The notes under the pieces: generated by a model
What the model was told of the DNA's origin: nothing
The model's input: only the letters and a program-made list of their open reading frames with translations
Database searches by the model: none
Part shown: in pieces, positions 1-12,739 of the stretch
Numbering within the stretch: the first letter of the stretch is position 1
Layout: each line of letters starts with the position of its first letter
Translations under genes and position numbers: made by a program
NCBI GenBank assembly: GCA_949752745.1
Contig: OX457026.1
Span: 31,520,411 to 31,584,410 of the forward strand
Length of the DNA: 64,000 nucleotides
Direction of reading: 5' to 3'
Origin: Protula sp. h YS-2021
Lineage: Eukaryota; Annelida; Polychaeta; Sabellida; Serpulidae

Positions 1-1640
1 GAAATGGTGGGATAGGGTGTAGTTTCACAGATCTCAAGACCTACTGGGAGAAATTTCATATAAACCATGTATATGCATAGAATAAACGCTCTAATTGTGC
101 ACATGGGTATAGGTTTCGCCGTCGGCCGACAAATTTCGCCCTTTGACAAAAAATGTGCCCTTGTCAAAAATCCAACTAATTTCCTCTGATTGCAAGCAGC
201 CATTGGGGACTTAGTCAGACCTCGAAATGAGTTGAAATCTTGTGATTGCACGCCGGCCGGCTTGTTTTTGGTTACCTTGGTGGCCATTCAAGGTTACAGC
301 TGAATTTTGAATATTAAGCTTCGGCACTGTCATAGGTTGGGTCTTGTGAATACGATTCTGGCCAAATCGTGTGACCACGGTATGATTGCCCATGTGTATA
401 TCCTGGGGCTGATTAGGTGTGGTGAGGGGCCATTTAAGATCAAGGGTGATTCTTATGTTTGTTGTGAATACGACTGTACCAAGGTATATCAATACAAGCA
501 GCGTTCATGTTGTCGGCGTACATATATGCAGACATTTGCAAATGGACGCACAAAATTTAATTTAATAGCTCTGCGTCCCAGAAAATTAGAAGCAGAAAAA
601 AAAAAACGTTTAATCTTGACAGTGATAATCGTAAAGAGACTGGACGCAGTATCCCGTAAGGTCTGCGTCCATTTGCACGCAGAATTTTAAAACCTCACAT
701 GAACGACGTACGAGTCGTTATGTGAATGACCTCTCGGGATGCTTACATTTCGATGACACTGAGAGGTCTCCGAAGGTCACTGTCAGGCTTTGAATTGTGA
801 CATTATTAATGGTATTATAACTGCCAGCACATCCTAGAGTTTATTTGACATTTCACTGATTTATCCGTTATTGGGGCGTCCATGTTTTCCCTCGAACACA
901 TTTCTAATTTTTTTTCCGTTGGTATGCATACGGGCGGTAAATCAGCATAAACCCTTACATTATGGCACGATATAATTTATTTACCATCGCCAGACATAAA
1001 TCTAATAATTTCAAAAAATGTATATTCAGTATATAAATTGTGCGAAAACCATGACGCAGTTTACAAAAGGATGCAGATTAAAATCTATGCTCAGAATACA
1101 ATTGCGGTTGTCCAAAAATTCGAACATGAACACATATCCGCGATTAAAATAAGTGCTCATATTTCGTTCCACTTCTGAGAACTGGTTTGGCCTGAAACAA
1201 GTTGGGCCGATTGTTTGATTTTGAAAATGACATAAATAAATGGCGACCCCTGTGCCTTGTGTCTGTGTACAGCATTGTAACTACTTTGTCGTTTAGGATG
1301 TAATTGGCTTGTACGTGATGACGTACGTACTCAGCCCTTATACAGCAGATGTGGAGTGCATGAAATATCGTACCGATAACCACTGCATGAGCAGTGTGGC
1401 TGAATGGTATATGAAATCGTGCAATATCGTGCTTCTATAACCGAGTTTTGACCGATACAGAGTTAAACTGCCTTATTGAAACCCCCGTTATCAATCATAT
1501 TTTTATCACTTAGATGCTCTTTGCTGTGAGGTTCTCGATACAAATGACTGTTCTCATGCTAAGAGCGTCATATTCAGTGTGTCGTGTATTTAGTGTGGGC
1601 TTGTGGGGCGTTTTTGAGTACAGTTAAGCAGGGTCGAAAA
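1..1640. other. No gene recognised (left edge)
   Basis: AT-rich host sequence. I read both strands for splice-flanked exons and conserved peptides and found none. Open frames here have no recognisable composition or motif. Confidence 0.5.
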
Positions 1641-2262
1641 TTACGGTGGCCCGGTGGCCCGTGGCCACCAGATTTTGACTCGGGCCACCAGAATTTGGGG
1701 GCTCGTGGCCCGGCGGGCCACGAAACATTTGAAAGAGAGGGATAATTTTTTAATACTTTCAGTAAATATTTTATACTTTGAAGCAACAACTGTCTTTTTC
1801 TAGGGCGCATCCCACCCATGCTCCACAGGTTGATATCGATAGTTGGATCAAATGTTGCTATCTCGCTCGATTCTAACTGAACCATTAGCAAATCGCTCAA
1901 ATGGGAGTCAGTGAGGGTTGAACGCCAGTCGGTTTTCACTCGCTAGAAAACCCTGCGCTCGAGACTTTGAAATCACGAAAACGGTTGACACAGAATCCAC
2001 CGAATGTGAAGAGAAGGCAGCACAAAAGAGAAGGCAGCATGGCTTACGCTTGGATTGGCGGAAAACATTGAATGAAAACTTTAAGATTGTCACATGAGTG
2101 AATATTAATTTCAGAAATGTATTTTGAGGGTTTTTATTCAATTTTATTTTGTTTTTATCGTTTTATTTGCAAAAATAATCCGGGCCACCAGATTTTGGCT
2201 CGGGCCACCAAGTTTTTTAGGCTCGTGGCCCGGCGGGCCACGGCAAAAAGTCCTAAGTTTCA
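1641..2262. repeat. GC-rich direct repeat pair around a hAT remnant
   Basis: A GC-rich stretch built from GGGCCACCAGATTTTG, CTCGGGCCACCA and GCTCGTGGCCCGGCGGGCCA occurs twice in the same orientation, at about 1641-1731 and 2178-2262. It contrasts strongly with the AT-rich surroundings. The sequence between the copies carries the hAT-like fragment on the minus strand. The copies may be coding or terminal segments of that transposon, or a separate inserted repeat. Confidence 0.55.
1790..1942 (-). pseudogene. hAT-type transposase C-terminal (dimerisation) fragment
   Basis: Read on the minus strand, the peptide begins after a TTTTCTAG acceptor-like site (exon-like start at 1942). It contains KTDWRSTLTDSHLSDLLMVQ and EIATFDPTIDINLW, then RPRKRQ. 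This follows the pattern of the C-terminal dimerisation region of hAT-derived animal proteins (ZNF862-like): a Trp/Arg-rich start, a DDHLxxLxxIxL-type helix and an acidic FDPxxAIxxW segment. No other part of a transposase is visible, so this is a remnant or a last exon. The family is recalled, not searched. Confidence 0.5.
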
Positions 2263-3047
2263 CCCCTGGACTTAAGTAAAGGCGAGGTTTCAGTAACATG
2301 TTGGATGGAGGTAATTTTGTCCCATTGACATAAAGTGGCTGCTAAAATATTAGCTATGAGAAAATGCACTATCAAAGAAGGAGCGGGTTATCTTGAGGTG
2401 ATAACATGAAATTGTTGGTTGTTGAACAGGGGAAACCTGACTTTCCACTGCCTGTTGATGTTCAACAGTGTTAATGTGTGCGCATGTCCGTGATTTAGCT
2501 CCACCGCGAAGAGCAATAGTGCACGGCGTGTAAACCTACTGAAATACTAACCCCCACTCTCTCCATCACCACCACCTTCCTCGCCCTGCCCGGACCCACT
2601 TCCTGTTTGGGCTTGTGTAAAATCAGCGTGAACATTGGTCAAGTAAACCCTGGAAAGCATATTGAAAACGTGAAAAGAAATCTTTGTTTGTCCGGTGATT
2701 AGGAAAAACACTGTATCGTCTGTTCTGTTACGTCAGTTGCCCAGGCTGTATCTCTGATGTACTGATTAAATCAAGTGCATTGATGGTACGGGCATAAATC
2801 ACTACGCCCAATTGTACCTTGCTCTAATTTGATCTTTCTTTGCCAGGTACTAGATTTTTTTATGTTTCTGCACTTGACATTTTTTTGTCATGTCTCGGAA
2901 TCAGAGCGTCGCCTGGCCATATTTCAGAAACTACCTGAAAGGCCAAGTTGATGTTAGGTTATAACCCGCGACTGCTTTTTTTACTTGTTTCGTAAAAAAA
3001 AATATACAAAAGTTAACATAGTGTTTTATTGTGGTGTTGTATTGCAG
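2263..3047. other. No gene recognised; probable intron upstream of the 3048 exon
   Basis: Non-repetitive AT-rich sequence with no convincing exon. If the exon at 3048 belongs to a gene entering from the left, this is its upstream intron. Confidence 0.4.
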
Positions 3048-3169
3048 AACGCCTGCGGAAGGCACCAGGCCAACCAGCCGCGGATCCGTCGGTAGGGATC
3101 CACCGCCACGTCCGGAATATTCCGAGTCGTTGCCCACCTCACGGCCAGGCTCGGGCGGGCGCCCTTCCA
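3048..3169 (+). CDS. Internal coding exon of an unrecognised host gene (penultimate exon)
   Basis: A TTGTATTGCAG acceptor precedes the exon and a GTAAGT donor follows it at 3170. The open frame begins with the third base of a codon and ends with the first base of the next. It encodes a Pro/Ser/Arg/Gly-rich segment (RTPAEGTRPTSRGSVGRDPP, then RPEYSESLPTSRPGSGGRPS). Joining to the exon at 9420 preserves the frame and reaches a stop 24 codons later, which supports both exons. The composition suggests a disordered C-terminal tail, for example cytoplasmic or cytoskeletal, but no family is recognised. Earlier exons must lie left of the window. Confidence 0.55.
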
Positions 3170-3327
3170 GTAAGTCTCCCCACCCCCACCCACCCACCCC
3201 TACCATCATCAGTGCGTCACAGTCTGTAGTCGTGAATCTTGTAAATAAATATAATTTGAATTTGATTCGGATCGGGTTTAAAGGCTATGGATCGCAGTGC
3301 TGTGGTGTGTCATTTTGAGTGACAACG

Positions 3328-3470
3328 TACCGTGCCATTATGAATCAGATGTGCCATGCCACTATGAATAGTGGTGTGCCATGCTACTTCGAATATGGTT
3401 TGTCATGCCACTACGAAGAGGGGCACGGGAGGTTCGATGCCACTATGAATTGAAGTGTACCGCTTTCAAC
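3328..3470. repeat. Degenerate tandem repeat, roughly 35-40 bp unit
   Basis: Variants of GTGCCATGCCACTATGAAT recur about four times. Spacing and sequence are degenerate, so this is an old short array within the intron. Confidence 0.5.
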
Positions 3471-5193
3471 GAAATTAACTTAATTTTCATTCTTTTGCAG
3501 TTTTATTGTAAAGGAATTGGGTCCCAATTTTAAACAAACATAATAACAGCCGAAAAGTTCCTTGCTGCCCTACATGTTTGTTATTGTTTACAGTGCTGCA
3601 TTACGACCATTTATCCTTTAAAGAGAACATTGGTACATACCCACGATAAAGCTCTGAGAAAATTACTGAGAAGTTGGATTTGTCAAACGGCCACTTTTTA
3701 GCCTATTCTAAGTGTTTAGCCTCATTTTGCTCTGGTTTCTTTCATGTTGAAAAGTAGGTTTGACTAGCGCTATGCAGCCTTTCCAACATGAAACGTGACC
3801 AGGTATGGAAAAAAACATGATCTGCTTGCAACAGGGCAAATTCGAATATAAAAGCATTTCGTCAGTGTATGTTCCTGGGACACACGCACATTTTGACAGA
3901 AGATCAAAATTTTGAACGTAAAAGAAATTAGTGAAAAAAAATCGGGCAGAAAGCACTCAAAATGAGTTAAAACGTATCATTTTGATGAATTTTGGTGAAT
4001 TCAACTTCTGTATGCTAATATCGCAGGTTCCGAATGAGATTTCGGTTTAATAGGATTTCAGTCGTATACATATATAATGTTAGCTCTAATTCACACTTTT
4101 TACGAGTGTTCGATTTTCCGCCATGTCGTAAATCTATCGCTAAGGCTCTGTATATTATTTTTGTAGAAAAAAGAAAGAGTTTTCTTCCCCAAATAAAAGG
4201 AAGCTTTTAATGCAGGTGGCACCTTCTGTAAGAAAATGGTAAAATTCAAATTTAAGAAATGTTTTGTTCAAGGTCAGTTTTTAGGAAGATGGTATTTAAG
4301 CGTAGATGATTTCAACGGTAAACGATCTTCAAACACGTGCCAAGCTTTTACCCGCTTGTAGGCTGGGTCTGTATGACGAAATCCTGCATAAAATCCTGCT
4401 TAATCCTAGATTAAAGCCGCTCCTCGCGTCTTTACACCATTATTGTGTTTCTAAAAGAAGCGTGTTGCATTTAAGCTGTGTAATTATTTCAGACCAAATA
4501 TGTACATTTTGTGTTCTTATATTGCTCAAGCCGATTACGGTGAAAGCGCTGGTGGAAGGCGTATTGGTGTATCCAGACCATTATACAGTCTGCGCCACAT
4601 GGGGGTCGGTTAGCATGTGGAGGCTGGGGATGGGGAGAGGCGGGGCTGGAGCGGGAGGGGGGCGATTGTTCGTTAATACAACCTTCGTTCTGATCAGAGC
4701 TTATGTGGTGTCAACAAAGGACCGTTGGAAAAAAACGCCAAAATACCACGGAAAAAATCACTATAACTGTGAAGCATTGAAAAAAATAGTTTTGCTTTCA
4801 CTTCAGATCTGTGAGTTTAAGCAGTAGCTTATTATTACTGAAAGTCAACTTTAAGGTTTTTTCATTCGTAGTAAAGGTATTGCAATAACCGCAGAGATGA
4901 GCTATAGTGCAGGCCAGTCAGCCACGGGGGGGGGGAGGGGGGAGGGGGCAGAATAAGGCCCAGACCGGCATGGAATAACTCCTTGTGGGCCCTGTTGGGC
5001 AGCAAGATTTTGGAGCGCTATTTTATGAAGCAAATTTCGGTCAGGCCGGCATAATTTCCCAAGGTTAGGCGGCCCATATCTCCCTCATGAAATCACAAGT
5101 TCTGCTAAACTCTGTAACCGCGGCTATGGTTCGATGCTACCAACTCAAAAAATACACCAATAAATGAAATATAAATAATGGAAAAACTGACCA

Positions 5194-5385
5194 GGAGTGG
5201 TATTCTGCTCTGTCCTTATTTTTAAGGATGTCCTTATTTTTAAAAATAAGGATAAAAACGCTATTCTGCTCTATCCTCAAACTTAACAAAGTCTTTTAAA
5301 AATAAGGGTAAAAATTAAGGATGAACCATATAATCTCAAGAATAAGGACATCCTTAAAAATAAGGACAGAGCAGAATACCACTCC
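5194..5385. mobile_element. MITE with near-perfect terminal inverted repeats
   Basis: The left end reads GGAGTGGTATTCTGCTCTGT then CCTTATTTTTAAGGATGTCC. The right end is its inverted copy, matching over about 45 bp. The interior is AT-rich and made of further copies of the TCCTTATTTTTAAGGA palindrome. CAG flanks both ends and could be a 3-bp target duplication, but base identity at the junction makes the exact edge ambiguous. There is no coding capacity, so it is a non-autonomous element. Confidence 0.8.
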
Positions 5386-6576
5386 AGGAGAATAAAATGT
5401 TGCGGCTAATATAACAGGAGTTATGGTGTGTTATTTGGGAATGGAATGACCAAAACTGATTGTTATAACGTGCATAGTTCCCGTGGTCGTGGAAAATCCT
5501 ATAAAGTCCTAGAAATTTGTAAAAGTCCTGGACATTGCTGGAAAGTCCTGGAATTTTGCTAAAAACCTGAAGTTTTGTAAGGGAAGACCTGGTAAAAGTC
5601 CTTGAAATTAAAAGTATAATTTTTTTAGCGTTTTGTCGTTGGATTTGAGAGTCCATAGTGGTAATTTTATGGCTTCTAAATAAGCATTTAATTTGAAAAT
5701 AAATATAGTGATAATTCTATAGTTAAACATGATCTGTTATCGTATATTTTAAAGGGTGAAAAAAGTGAAAATATGTCGTAAAAAGTTCTAGAAAGTTCTG
5801 GAAATTTACCCCGAAAAGTCATGGGAAGTCCTGGAATTTTTTGAGCGAGAAGCGCGGGAACCCTGAATGTCTGGTTTGTGGGCTTTGGTCATGGTTGGCA
5901 TTGTGAAATAACCATTATAAGATTTTGATTTACCGTAATAATGGATCATCGAACAAATTAAACTGGCCTCAAGCTGTTCGTATTATCGAGTTTTGCGATG
6001 TGTTGAAACTGTATATTCCTACATGCAGTCTGTTCAACCGAACTTTTCTCAAATTTAACAATTTAGTGTCATTTTTCACTTAGCGGCTTTTCACCTCTGT
6101 GAACTGCGGTGAGGTGAGGGGCTGTATTGAGTTCACGCGACATTTATCTGTGCAAGTTGTTGATGTGAAGTAATGCCATGACACGTAAACACTGCGATGT
6201 AATATCACACTCACATTTAATGACGTCGGAGGGTCTATTACTGTTTTCTGTTTGCGTTCAGTGAACTGACTCCTTAGTTTATAGACTGCATCAGTTTGAT
6301 AAGTGATCCAAGGGAAAAGTTGTCCGCAGTTATCAAACAGCCAAAACGGCATGATAAATCTTAGCTCTGTGATATGGGTCAAGGTTTGAAGTATTTTTGA
6401 AAACTACACTCGTTTTAATCTTGTGCTTTGACAGTAGGCTTTTGAAAACTGTTTCCGACTGTTTTTTCTCTTGCTTTACCGATTAATAGACAGTTCTTTT
6501 CAACAAATATGCAGTAATGGTGTTGAAGGGATCCACCTATTTTTGTAACCCATTCTGCTCTGTGTAGACTTTTATT

Positions 6577-6680
6577 ATCCCCCGTCTAACGGAGGGATAT
6601 GGTTATGAGCCCGTCCGTCCCTCCGTCCGCATGCGCGTCCCTGCCATATCTCCGAAACTATAGGTCGGATAGAGAACATA
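6577..6680 (+). repeat. Hairpin-plus-CCGTC repeat, family A
   Basis: The repeat opens with a short palindrome (CCCCCGTCTAACGGAGGG) followed by CCGTCCGTCCCTCCGTCC and CATATCTCCGAAAC. Three different repeats with this architecture lie within 1.1 kb here. Confidence 0.5.
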
Positions 6681-6935
6681 TTGAAAGTGTGCAGCGTCTT
6701 ATTTTTTTCGGATTCGTGGTTTGTTTTTTTAAAACACGGATAAAACAGATATTGAAAATTGCCAGAAATAACTTTTTTTTTCAAATATGACACGTTACTC
6801 TTGTCGAAATTAAAAATGCAAAATTGTGAAAAACGTGATGAAAGTGGTAGTAGTATGATACTTTGCAAAGTGACTTTAGCATGGATTTCATCTGTCATCC
6901 ACGCTACATGGAGGGTCGTGTCTGAGGTTTTAGTT

Positions 6936-7060
6936 TTAATTGATTCCCCACAGGGGGAATCTATGCGATCAACCGCGTGTCGGTCGGTCGGTCTGTCATC
7001 AAGAGCTTGTTAACTTAAAAACTGCTTCAAGGATTTTAATGAAACTTGGTGTGTAGCTTC
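6936..7060 (+). repeat. Hairpin-plus-CGGTC repeat, family B
   Basis: The repeat opens with the palindrome GATTCCCCACAGGGGGAATC, followed by CGGTCGGTCGGTCTGTC and text ending near AAACTTGGTGTG. It has the same general layout as the repeats at 6577 and 7450 but no sequence identity beyond the CGTC-type runs. Confidence 0.5.
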
Positions 7061-7449
7061 TATGGGAGCAAACACAGATCGGTATCGTAAATGGGCCAGG
7101 TTCTTCCAAGGATAATGGACCAGATGGACTTTGAAAATTTCAGCTCTTGACTATTGATGGCCGTGTTTAACTGATAGGGGGGGGGGGGCTGTGGGGAATA
7201 TGTGGGCTATGCACACTGCTTTAGTTATTAATGGCTAGGTAAGCGTCGCGGATTGGGGTCAACTAAGGAACCTGTCTGAGTGTAGTCCTAGTTATAGGGA
7301 GTGGAATATGGATACGAGATTTCAGAAAATTTCCAAGAAAATTGATATAACTAATTTTTCAAATTTAATTCATAATTGAAACGCGCTGATGCCACAAGTC
7401 ATGCCCACGCCTTCTGTATGGCCAGTCTGGTGCTATAAACATTTTTAGT

Positions 7450-7720
7450 CCCCCGCCGCCGCGTGGCGCAAAGCGGGGGACTATAGAATTCGAGTGTGTC
7501 CGTCTGTCCGTCCGTCGATACTTTTTTTTTGTCGGCGCTCTATCAATTGTTCTCTTGCACCTGCAAAGAATGTAGTGGACCTGTGCACCGAGGGGCAAAA
7601 ATTATGAAAATGGGAAAACTTTGAAAATACAGCCCAATTGACCTATTCAATGGGTGTTTGTCGTGTTGAAATGCTGTGATTCCACGCCTGCGGGGGACTT
7701 TTTTTTATACTTTTTTTTAT
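7450..7720 (+). repeat. Hairpin-plus-CCGTC repeat, family C
   Basis: The repeat starts with a GC-rich stem (AGTCCCCCGCC paired with GCGGGGGACT) followed by GTCCGTCTGTCCGTCCGTCG. A related CCTGCGGGGGACTTTTT occurs near 7690 and may be its other end. Confidence 0.5.
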
Positions 7721-9419
7721 TTAAAGATGTTCAAAATCTTTTTTAAGAAATACTCATTGTACGACTGCCTTAGTACTTCCATGGAATCCTGGGTACACGG
7801 ATCCAGCCTGTCACGGCTGTGTAACACTATTTCATTTAACATTATGTAGTGACATGATTCTGAATTTAAAGATGCATCGAGGAGAACTTAACAGTGCCCT
7901 CATTTAAGGAGAGCTAATGCAACAAAGTCGAACAGTACTGATTATTAGACCGGCAAATTGGTAACTTGCCAGACAAATGACCAATGAAGTTGCTAATGTT
8001 TGCATGTGCTTCGAAGATGTTTCAGGTTTCAGTAGACATCTAAAAAAAATCGGTCAGATTTTGTCTCTGGTCTATACTGTTCATGTTTTGTGTAAAAATA
8101 GGTCAGTTTTATGAAGGCATTCTGCTGTGTTGTATGGAATGCAGATATCACATGAAACGGCTTAATTTTTTAATATCTCTAATGTAATTTCAGACATGCC
8201 TAAATCAGTGTTTTGGAAATATCTCTAAATGAATTTTAGATATCAAAAATTTAGAGATATCGCTAAATGGGTTTAAATTTGTGTATCTAAAATGTATTTG
8301 GGGATGCATTGGTGTAAATAAGCAAATTCATGTTTGCCGTCATGTTGCAGCGACCTGTTAGTGCACCCTGATTAATTCCGATTCGTGCCTTTATTCTTAC
8401 TGCACACAAAACATCAAATCCACATACAATTAAAAGTTTTACACCGAAACTTTTTTTTTTAATATCTGAATGCAGGAAGGATGTACTTGTGAAATCTCGG
8501 TGATTTCGTGACATTTTGTATGCGGCCATGCTACGGGAAAAAAGTTAATCCGGGTCCCCGGGGGATCCCAAACTAATTAAGAGATTTCCAAAATTCATTA
8601 AGGGACATCCGAAATTCATTTCGAGATCCATACTTGACATAAAATTTATCTTTCTTCCGAAAATAACAGAAATTAGGGGGTCATTTCTAAAGCTTAGCAA
8701 CAAATAAAATGATTACACCAGGGGGGGTTGGACTGATCCGGAAAATGCTCCCTACATCGAGTACTGGAGCACGATCCTAAAAAGCTGTGCGTACCTACTC
8801 GTCATTTTTACCGCAAAAGTACCGGTTTACTGCGCACTAACATCTGTAAAATGCAAAAGTTTTCGATTAAAACACGTACGAAGAGCTAGCGTCATAGCAG
8901 CCGTTACTGTGTCATTACAATGGGTATATAAACAAAAGCATGCTGTTTTTGTTTCCATAAGGGAATAGATCGTATGATAGATAATTTGTGTTGGATTTGG
9001 GCATGCGTGGAAGGCCTGTTGACGAATATCACAGCGGTGAGTGGTGTAGGCTTCAACAAGTGCCCGAATATAATACAAAGTACAGCAGGGCAATTATTTA
9101 TCGTTGTTATAGATATCACACAATTACGCAGAAGTATACCAAAGATAGCCGAAAACATACCGAAAATAATTATTCCCTTCTAGATATTTCCCAATATTGT
9201 GTAGTCGCTTTGAGTTACGTAGCAACTTGCGTCACGGATTTCGTCACCTTTGTAAGCGTCACGTTTGCTTAGCCGTACGACATTTGATTGAATCGGCGTA
9301 TAATGCAGAAGATCGCAGGTAGATTTCGTACATCTTGAAGGAATTGTGGTGATTGGGATTGCGGCCTTTATATATTATCGATCGCGTAGTAAGTGTGATT
9401 TATTATTGTGTGATTTTAG

Positions 9420-9496
9420 GTAACGGAGGAAATAAAACACCAGGCACTCCAAGTGGTCGCGCGGCAAAGCCATCCAGTCGTGGCAAGGTCAAATAA
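9420..9496 (+). CDS. Terminal coding exon of the unrecognised host gene
   Basis: The exon starts after TGATTTTAG. Its first two bases complete a serine codon opened at 3169, then the frame reads NGGNKTPGTPSGRAAKPSSR followed by GKVK and a TAA stop at 9494-9496. The composition (Gly, Pro, Ser, Lys, Arg) continues that of the 3048 exon, which argues the two are joined. The tail is low-complexity, so I do not assign a family. Confidence 0.55.
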
Positions 9497-10330
9497 ACCA
9501 GTGAAGGTCACACTGAAGGTCATGCCCTAACCGAATCATCACACCAAATTCACGTGTTTACTTTCTCGTAATAACTTGTGGAACTTAAGTACGCGTGTAC
9601 TGATGACGTCATCATAGTTTTATTTTGAACACAAGAATGAGACAAGAACTACTGATACAAAGACTGTTTTGTTCAAAGAAAAAAGGAGCAAATTCCAGTC
9701 TTTTGACTTCGTATTAAAGAATACGATTTTCACATTTGTAACAAAAGTATTCGGTATATAACTGACCGTAACATCTGATACCTGTTTTAGTTTGTATATT
9801 TTGATGACAAAAACACCATCTAGTCTGAAGGAAAAATAATCAAATTTAGTTCGATCAATAAGTTCCCAATGCTGATTAGTGTACTGGTGAATTGCACACG
9901 AAACAAATGTAAGGTTTTGAGTTATTTTCTCTTCCACTATAGTTAAGACTTAAAAACAAAACTGTAAGTCATTAATGTAAGTCATGGCAGTTGTTGACTT
10001 GCTGAGGTTTATGAAACGTATCTTCATTTCAGTCAAATATTTCTTTAAGTTCGAAAATGAAACATTGAAACAACGTGTTGTTTCAGAGTCTGGTATGTGA
10101 ATAAATCAAAAACAAACGGTTAGTAGACAATGCCGATATACTTGTTAACGCAATTCTGATTTATTTTACAATCACCCCCCCCCCCCCTTCCCCTTCCCCT
10201 GTCGTTAAGGCATGTTTATTTTTGTAATTGTTATTTGATAATAAGAAAAGAAAGACGATGGAAGCAAAGGATTTATGCCTTTCACCCGAAAAGAAATACG
10301 TCCATATACTTCTGTGATATTGTAAATAAA
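9497..10330 (+). other. Probable 3' UTR with poly(A) signal
   Basis: After the TAA stop the sequence is non-coding and AT-rich with a C-run near 10171. A canonical AATAAA lies at 10325-10330 and a second AATAAA at about 10352. Open frames on the other strand here look fortuitous. Confidence 0.45.
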
Positions 10331-10352
10331 GGTTTTTTTAAGTTATTATAGA

Positions 10353-11159
10353 ATAAAAAAGCTGCTTTTATTTCATGATTTGTGTGTCACGTTGTTATTT
10401 ATATATTTATCGACCATTGAGTGGGACATCTCGGAGTATCCACGAAGTCTGAACTCGGAAAAACTAATTGCACATTTTTGACATTTACTCAGGTACAGTT
10501 AATGAACTACTGTCTCCTCCTCCTCGCACATCCCCCCCCCTCCCCCCCTCTCTCTCTCTCTCGCCCCACAGCTCTCACTTTCCCCCCACCATATATTTTG
10601 GCGTGTTTTTCTCTATCATCCTTTATGCAGTTACTGTCACGTGACTATTTATAAACAACCCTCAATCAAAGGTCCTCAGTTTTCTTATGGTGCATGCGCA
10701 CTTTCGGAATGCCTGGTACGGCTTTGCGTCCGTGTGTCTGGCCGTCTGTCCTTGGCTGACACTCCTGAGGCCGGTGACTACTGGCTAGGGGAAAGCGGTA
10801 ACAGCTCTTGTAGTTTCCTTTTTACGTATGATTTATCACTTTTTAGCATGTACACGTCACAGTCGACACCAAACTGAAATGCATCCACAAAAAAATCATA
10901 ATTTTGTTTTAATTAATTTGAAATAGCAAAAAAAAAAACGCATTGTGAATAATTTTCATACAGCTCTCTGTGTGGGAATACGAGGGCGCAAAGTCGGATT
11001 ATCGATACCTGTGAATAGATACTCTACGTTAAAGCAATGACTTCTATAAATATCCCAGACTAGGTCTTCGATCCACGTGTTAGACCTTTTTAACCCAGCC
11101 GACTTTGTCAGACTTGGTTAGTCGTATCACTATAGGGGGCTTGAATGTATGTGCGTATG
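10353..11159. other. Intergenic, no gene recognised
   Basis: The stretch contains a C/CT-rich tract near 10530-10560 and no recognisable gene or repeat. Confidence 0.4.
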
Positions 11160-11590
11160 TTAAATTTTTTCTTTAAAATGCTACTCCGCCTACAGTTTTG
11201 CTCCAATCGTTTTGATATTACGCAGGAATGTTCCCTGGGTAGTCCCCCACCTGGCTATTACTTTTTTTGACGATTGACAAAAAACTGACAAAATGGAGGC
11301 ACTCTTTGTGCCGGTTTTGACCAATTTTTGAAATGCTACTGCTCCTACAGTTTTACTCCAATCGTTTAGATATTACAAAGGGATGTTCCCCAGGGGTCCA
11401 TCTACCAGACTGTAATTTTTTTTCGCGGTTTGCCAAAAACTGCCGAAATGGTGGCACTTTGAAGTTTGGCAAAAACTTATTCAAATAGTTTTAATCGAAA
11501 GTTTCTTAGGTGCTTCTCCACCTGCACTTTGCTTTTTTCGCGAATGACAAAAAATGCCGAAATGGTGGAATTTCAAAAATGTTGTAAAAT
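11160..11590 (+). repeat. Degenerate tandem repeat, about 150-170-bp unit, three copies
   Basis: AATGCTACT-CC-CCTACAGTTTT, GTTCCC-GG and TTGCCAAAAACTGCCGAAATG recur in order near 11180, 11330 and 11480. The phrase CCACCTGGCTATTACTTTTT also appears in the inverted-repeat block at 31735-33260, so the same repeat family lies on both sides of the nested transposons. Confidence 0.55.
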
Positions 11591-12534
11591 TGTGTAAAAG
11601 TCGGTAAATACGTGAATCGTGAAAACCCAACCTCTCCAACATCCCTTTTCGTGTAGCTTCCAAATTGGAATTAAACGCATTTTACATACTTCATTTTTTG
11701 CCCTAAAAGAGTTTTTCTCTCTTTCTTTGTTTAGTAACTCGGGTGGGTCATGTCCTTGGACATGCTTGTTTTGGATATGCCAACTCCTGCCGCTGTGTTC
11801 ACAAAAGGTTAACTGCACAGTTAACCTGGCTACGAGAAGCGAAATTCAGTTGATATAATGTATCACAGTTTTTACATGGACTTGTTTCGTTAAGCAGGAC
11901 AAATTTATCAATTTACTTTGGGAACAATTCTGGTTGCTAACGGAGCCGTTAACAAAATCAGTTAAATATACAGTTAACTTTTGTGAATACGGCCACTGAA
12001 CTTTAGGTGTGATATAGAAAACTATATAAGTGTCGTATAAGGAAGGATTGATTCCTCCCATGTATTACGTGGGGAAACATGAAGGGTAAGGTATTTGTGT
12101 TTTAGGATTAAAAAAAATATTCGAAAGAAACATTTTTTAATACTTACCGCATTACCCATTGAACGGGAAAATAATTGAAAGATTGACTCCATGTGATTAA
12201 AAGTGTTTTAACCCAAGGGACTGTTGGCCACATTGGCTGTACCCATATTGTGGGCTCTGAACGTTCGCCTGTAAAGCTTATTCTGTGCTACTACGCTTTC
12301 AGTTTTTATCGGATCGCGAGAACATTTTATGGAAATTTGCCCCATATGAGGGGAAAATGCGCTAATATGGCGAACTGATCGCCATCTTTGGGAAAAAAAT
12401 TGTTCCTCTTGCAAATGTTGTTAAATTTACTCAAAATTTTGGACGAAGGTAGTCTGGGTCAGGGGTAAAAAAGCACCTCTTACAGAAGCAGGGGCTATAT
12501 ATTTGCCTATGTACGCTTTTCAGTTGAAAAAGTA
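11591..12534. other. Intergenic, no gene recognised
   Basis: AT-rich host sequence up to the TA that borders the Tigger-like element. No exon, RNA gene or recognisable repeat is seen. Confidence 0.4.
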
Positions 12535-12739
12535 CTGTAATTTTCCGTGTATGTTACGCCCCCCCCCCCCCAAGTATATTACGCACCCCGACTTTTGGCT
12601 TGAAAATCCAGAAAAGTACTTATATCCATGCATATTACGCACCCCAAGTGCTGGGTAAAATGCTGTCAAGTTTTGAGCTCAAGCCTTTGCGTAACACATG
12701 CTGTTTCTTATTTTAACAAACATGTCATTAGCGCTTCGA

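Larger units (their letters stand above)
3170..9419 (+). other. 6.25-kb intron of the unrecognised host gene, filled with repeats
   Basis: The intron runs from the GTAAGT donor at 3170 to a pyrimidine-rich TGTGATTTTAG acceptor at 9419. It holds a degenerate short tandem repeat (3328-3470), a MITE (5194-5385), three hairpin-plus-CCGTC repeats (6577-7720), poly-G tracts (4925-4947, about 7178) and GATATC-type repeats (8170-8280). I see no further exon inside it. Confidence 0.45.

Noticed and set aside
4306..4827. 173-aa plus-strand frame
   Set aside because: The peptide is low in recognisable pattern, passes through poly-G-biased sequence and has no splice sites; probably intronic chance.
9620..9937. 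105-aa minus-strand frame
   Set aside because: It lies in the probable 3' UTR of the plus-strand gene and shows no domain, signal or splice evidence.
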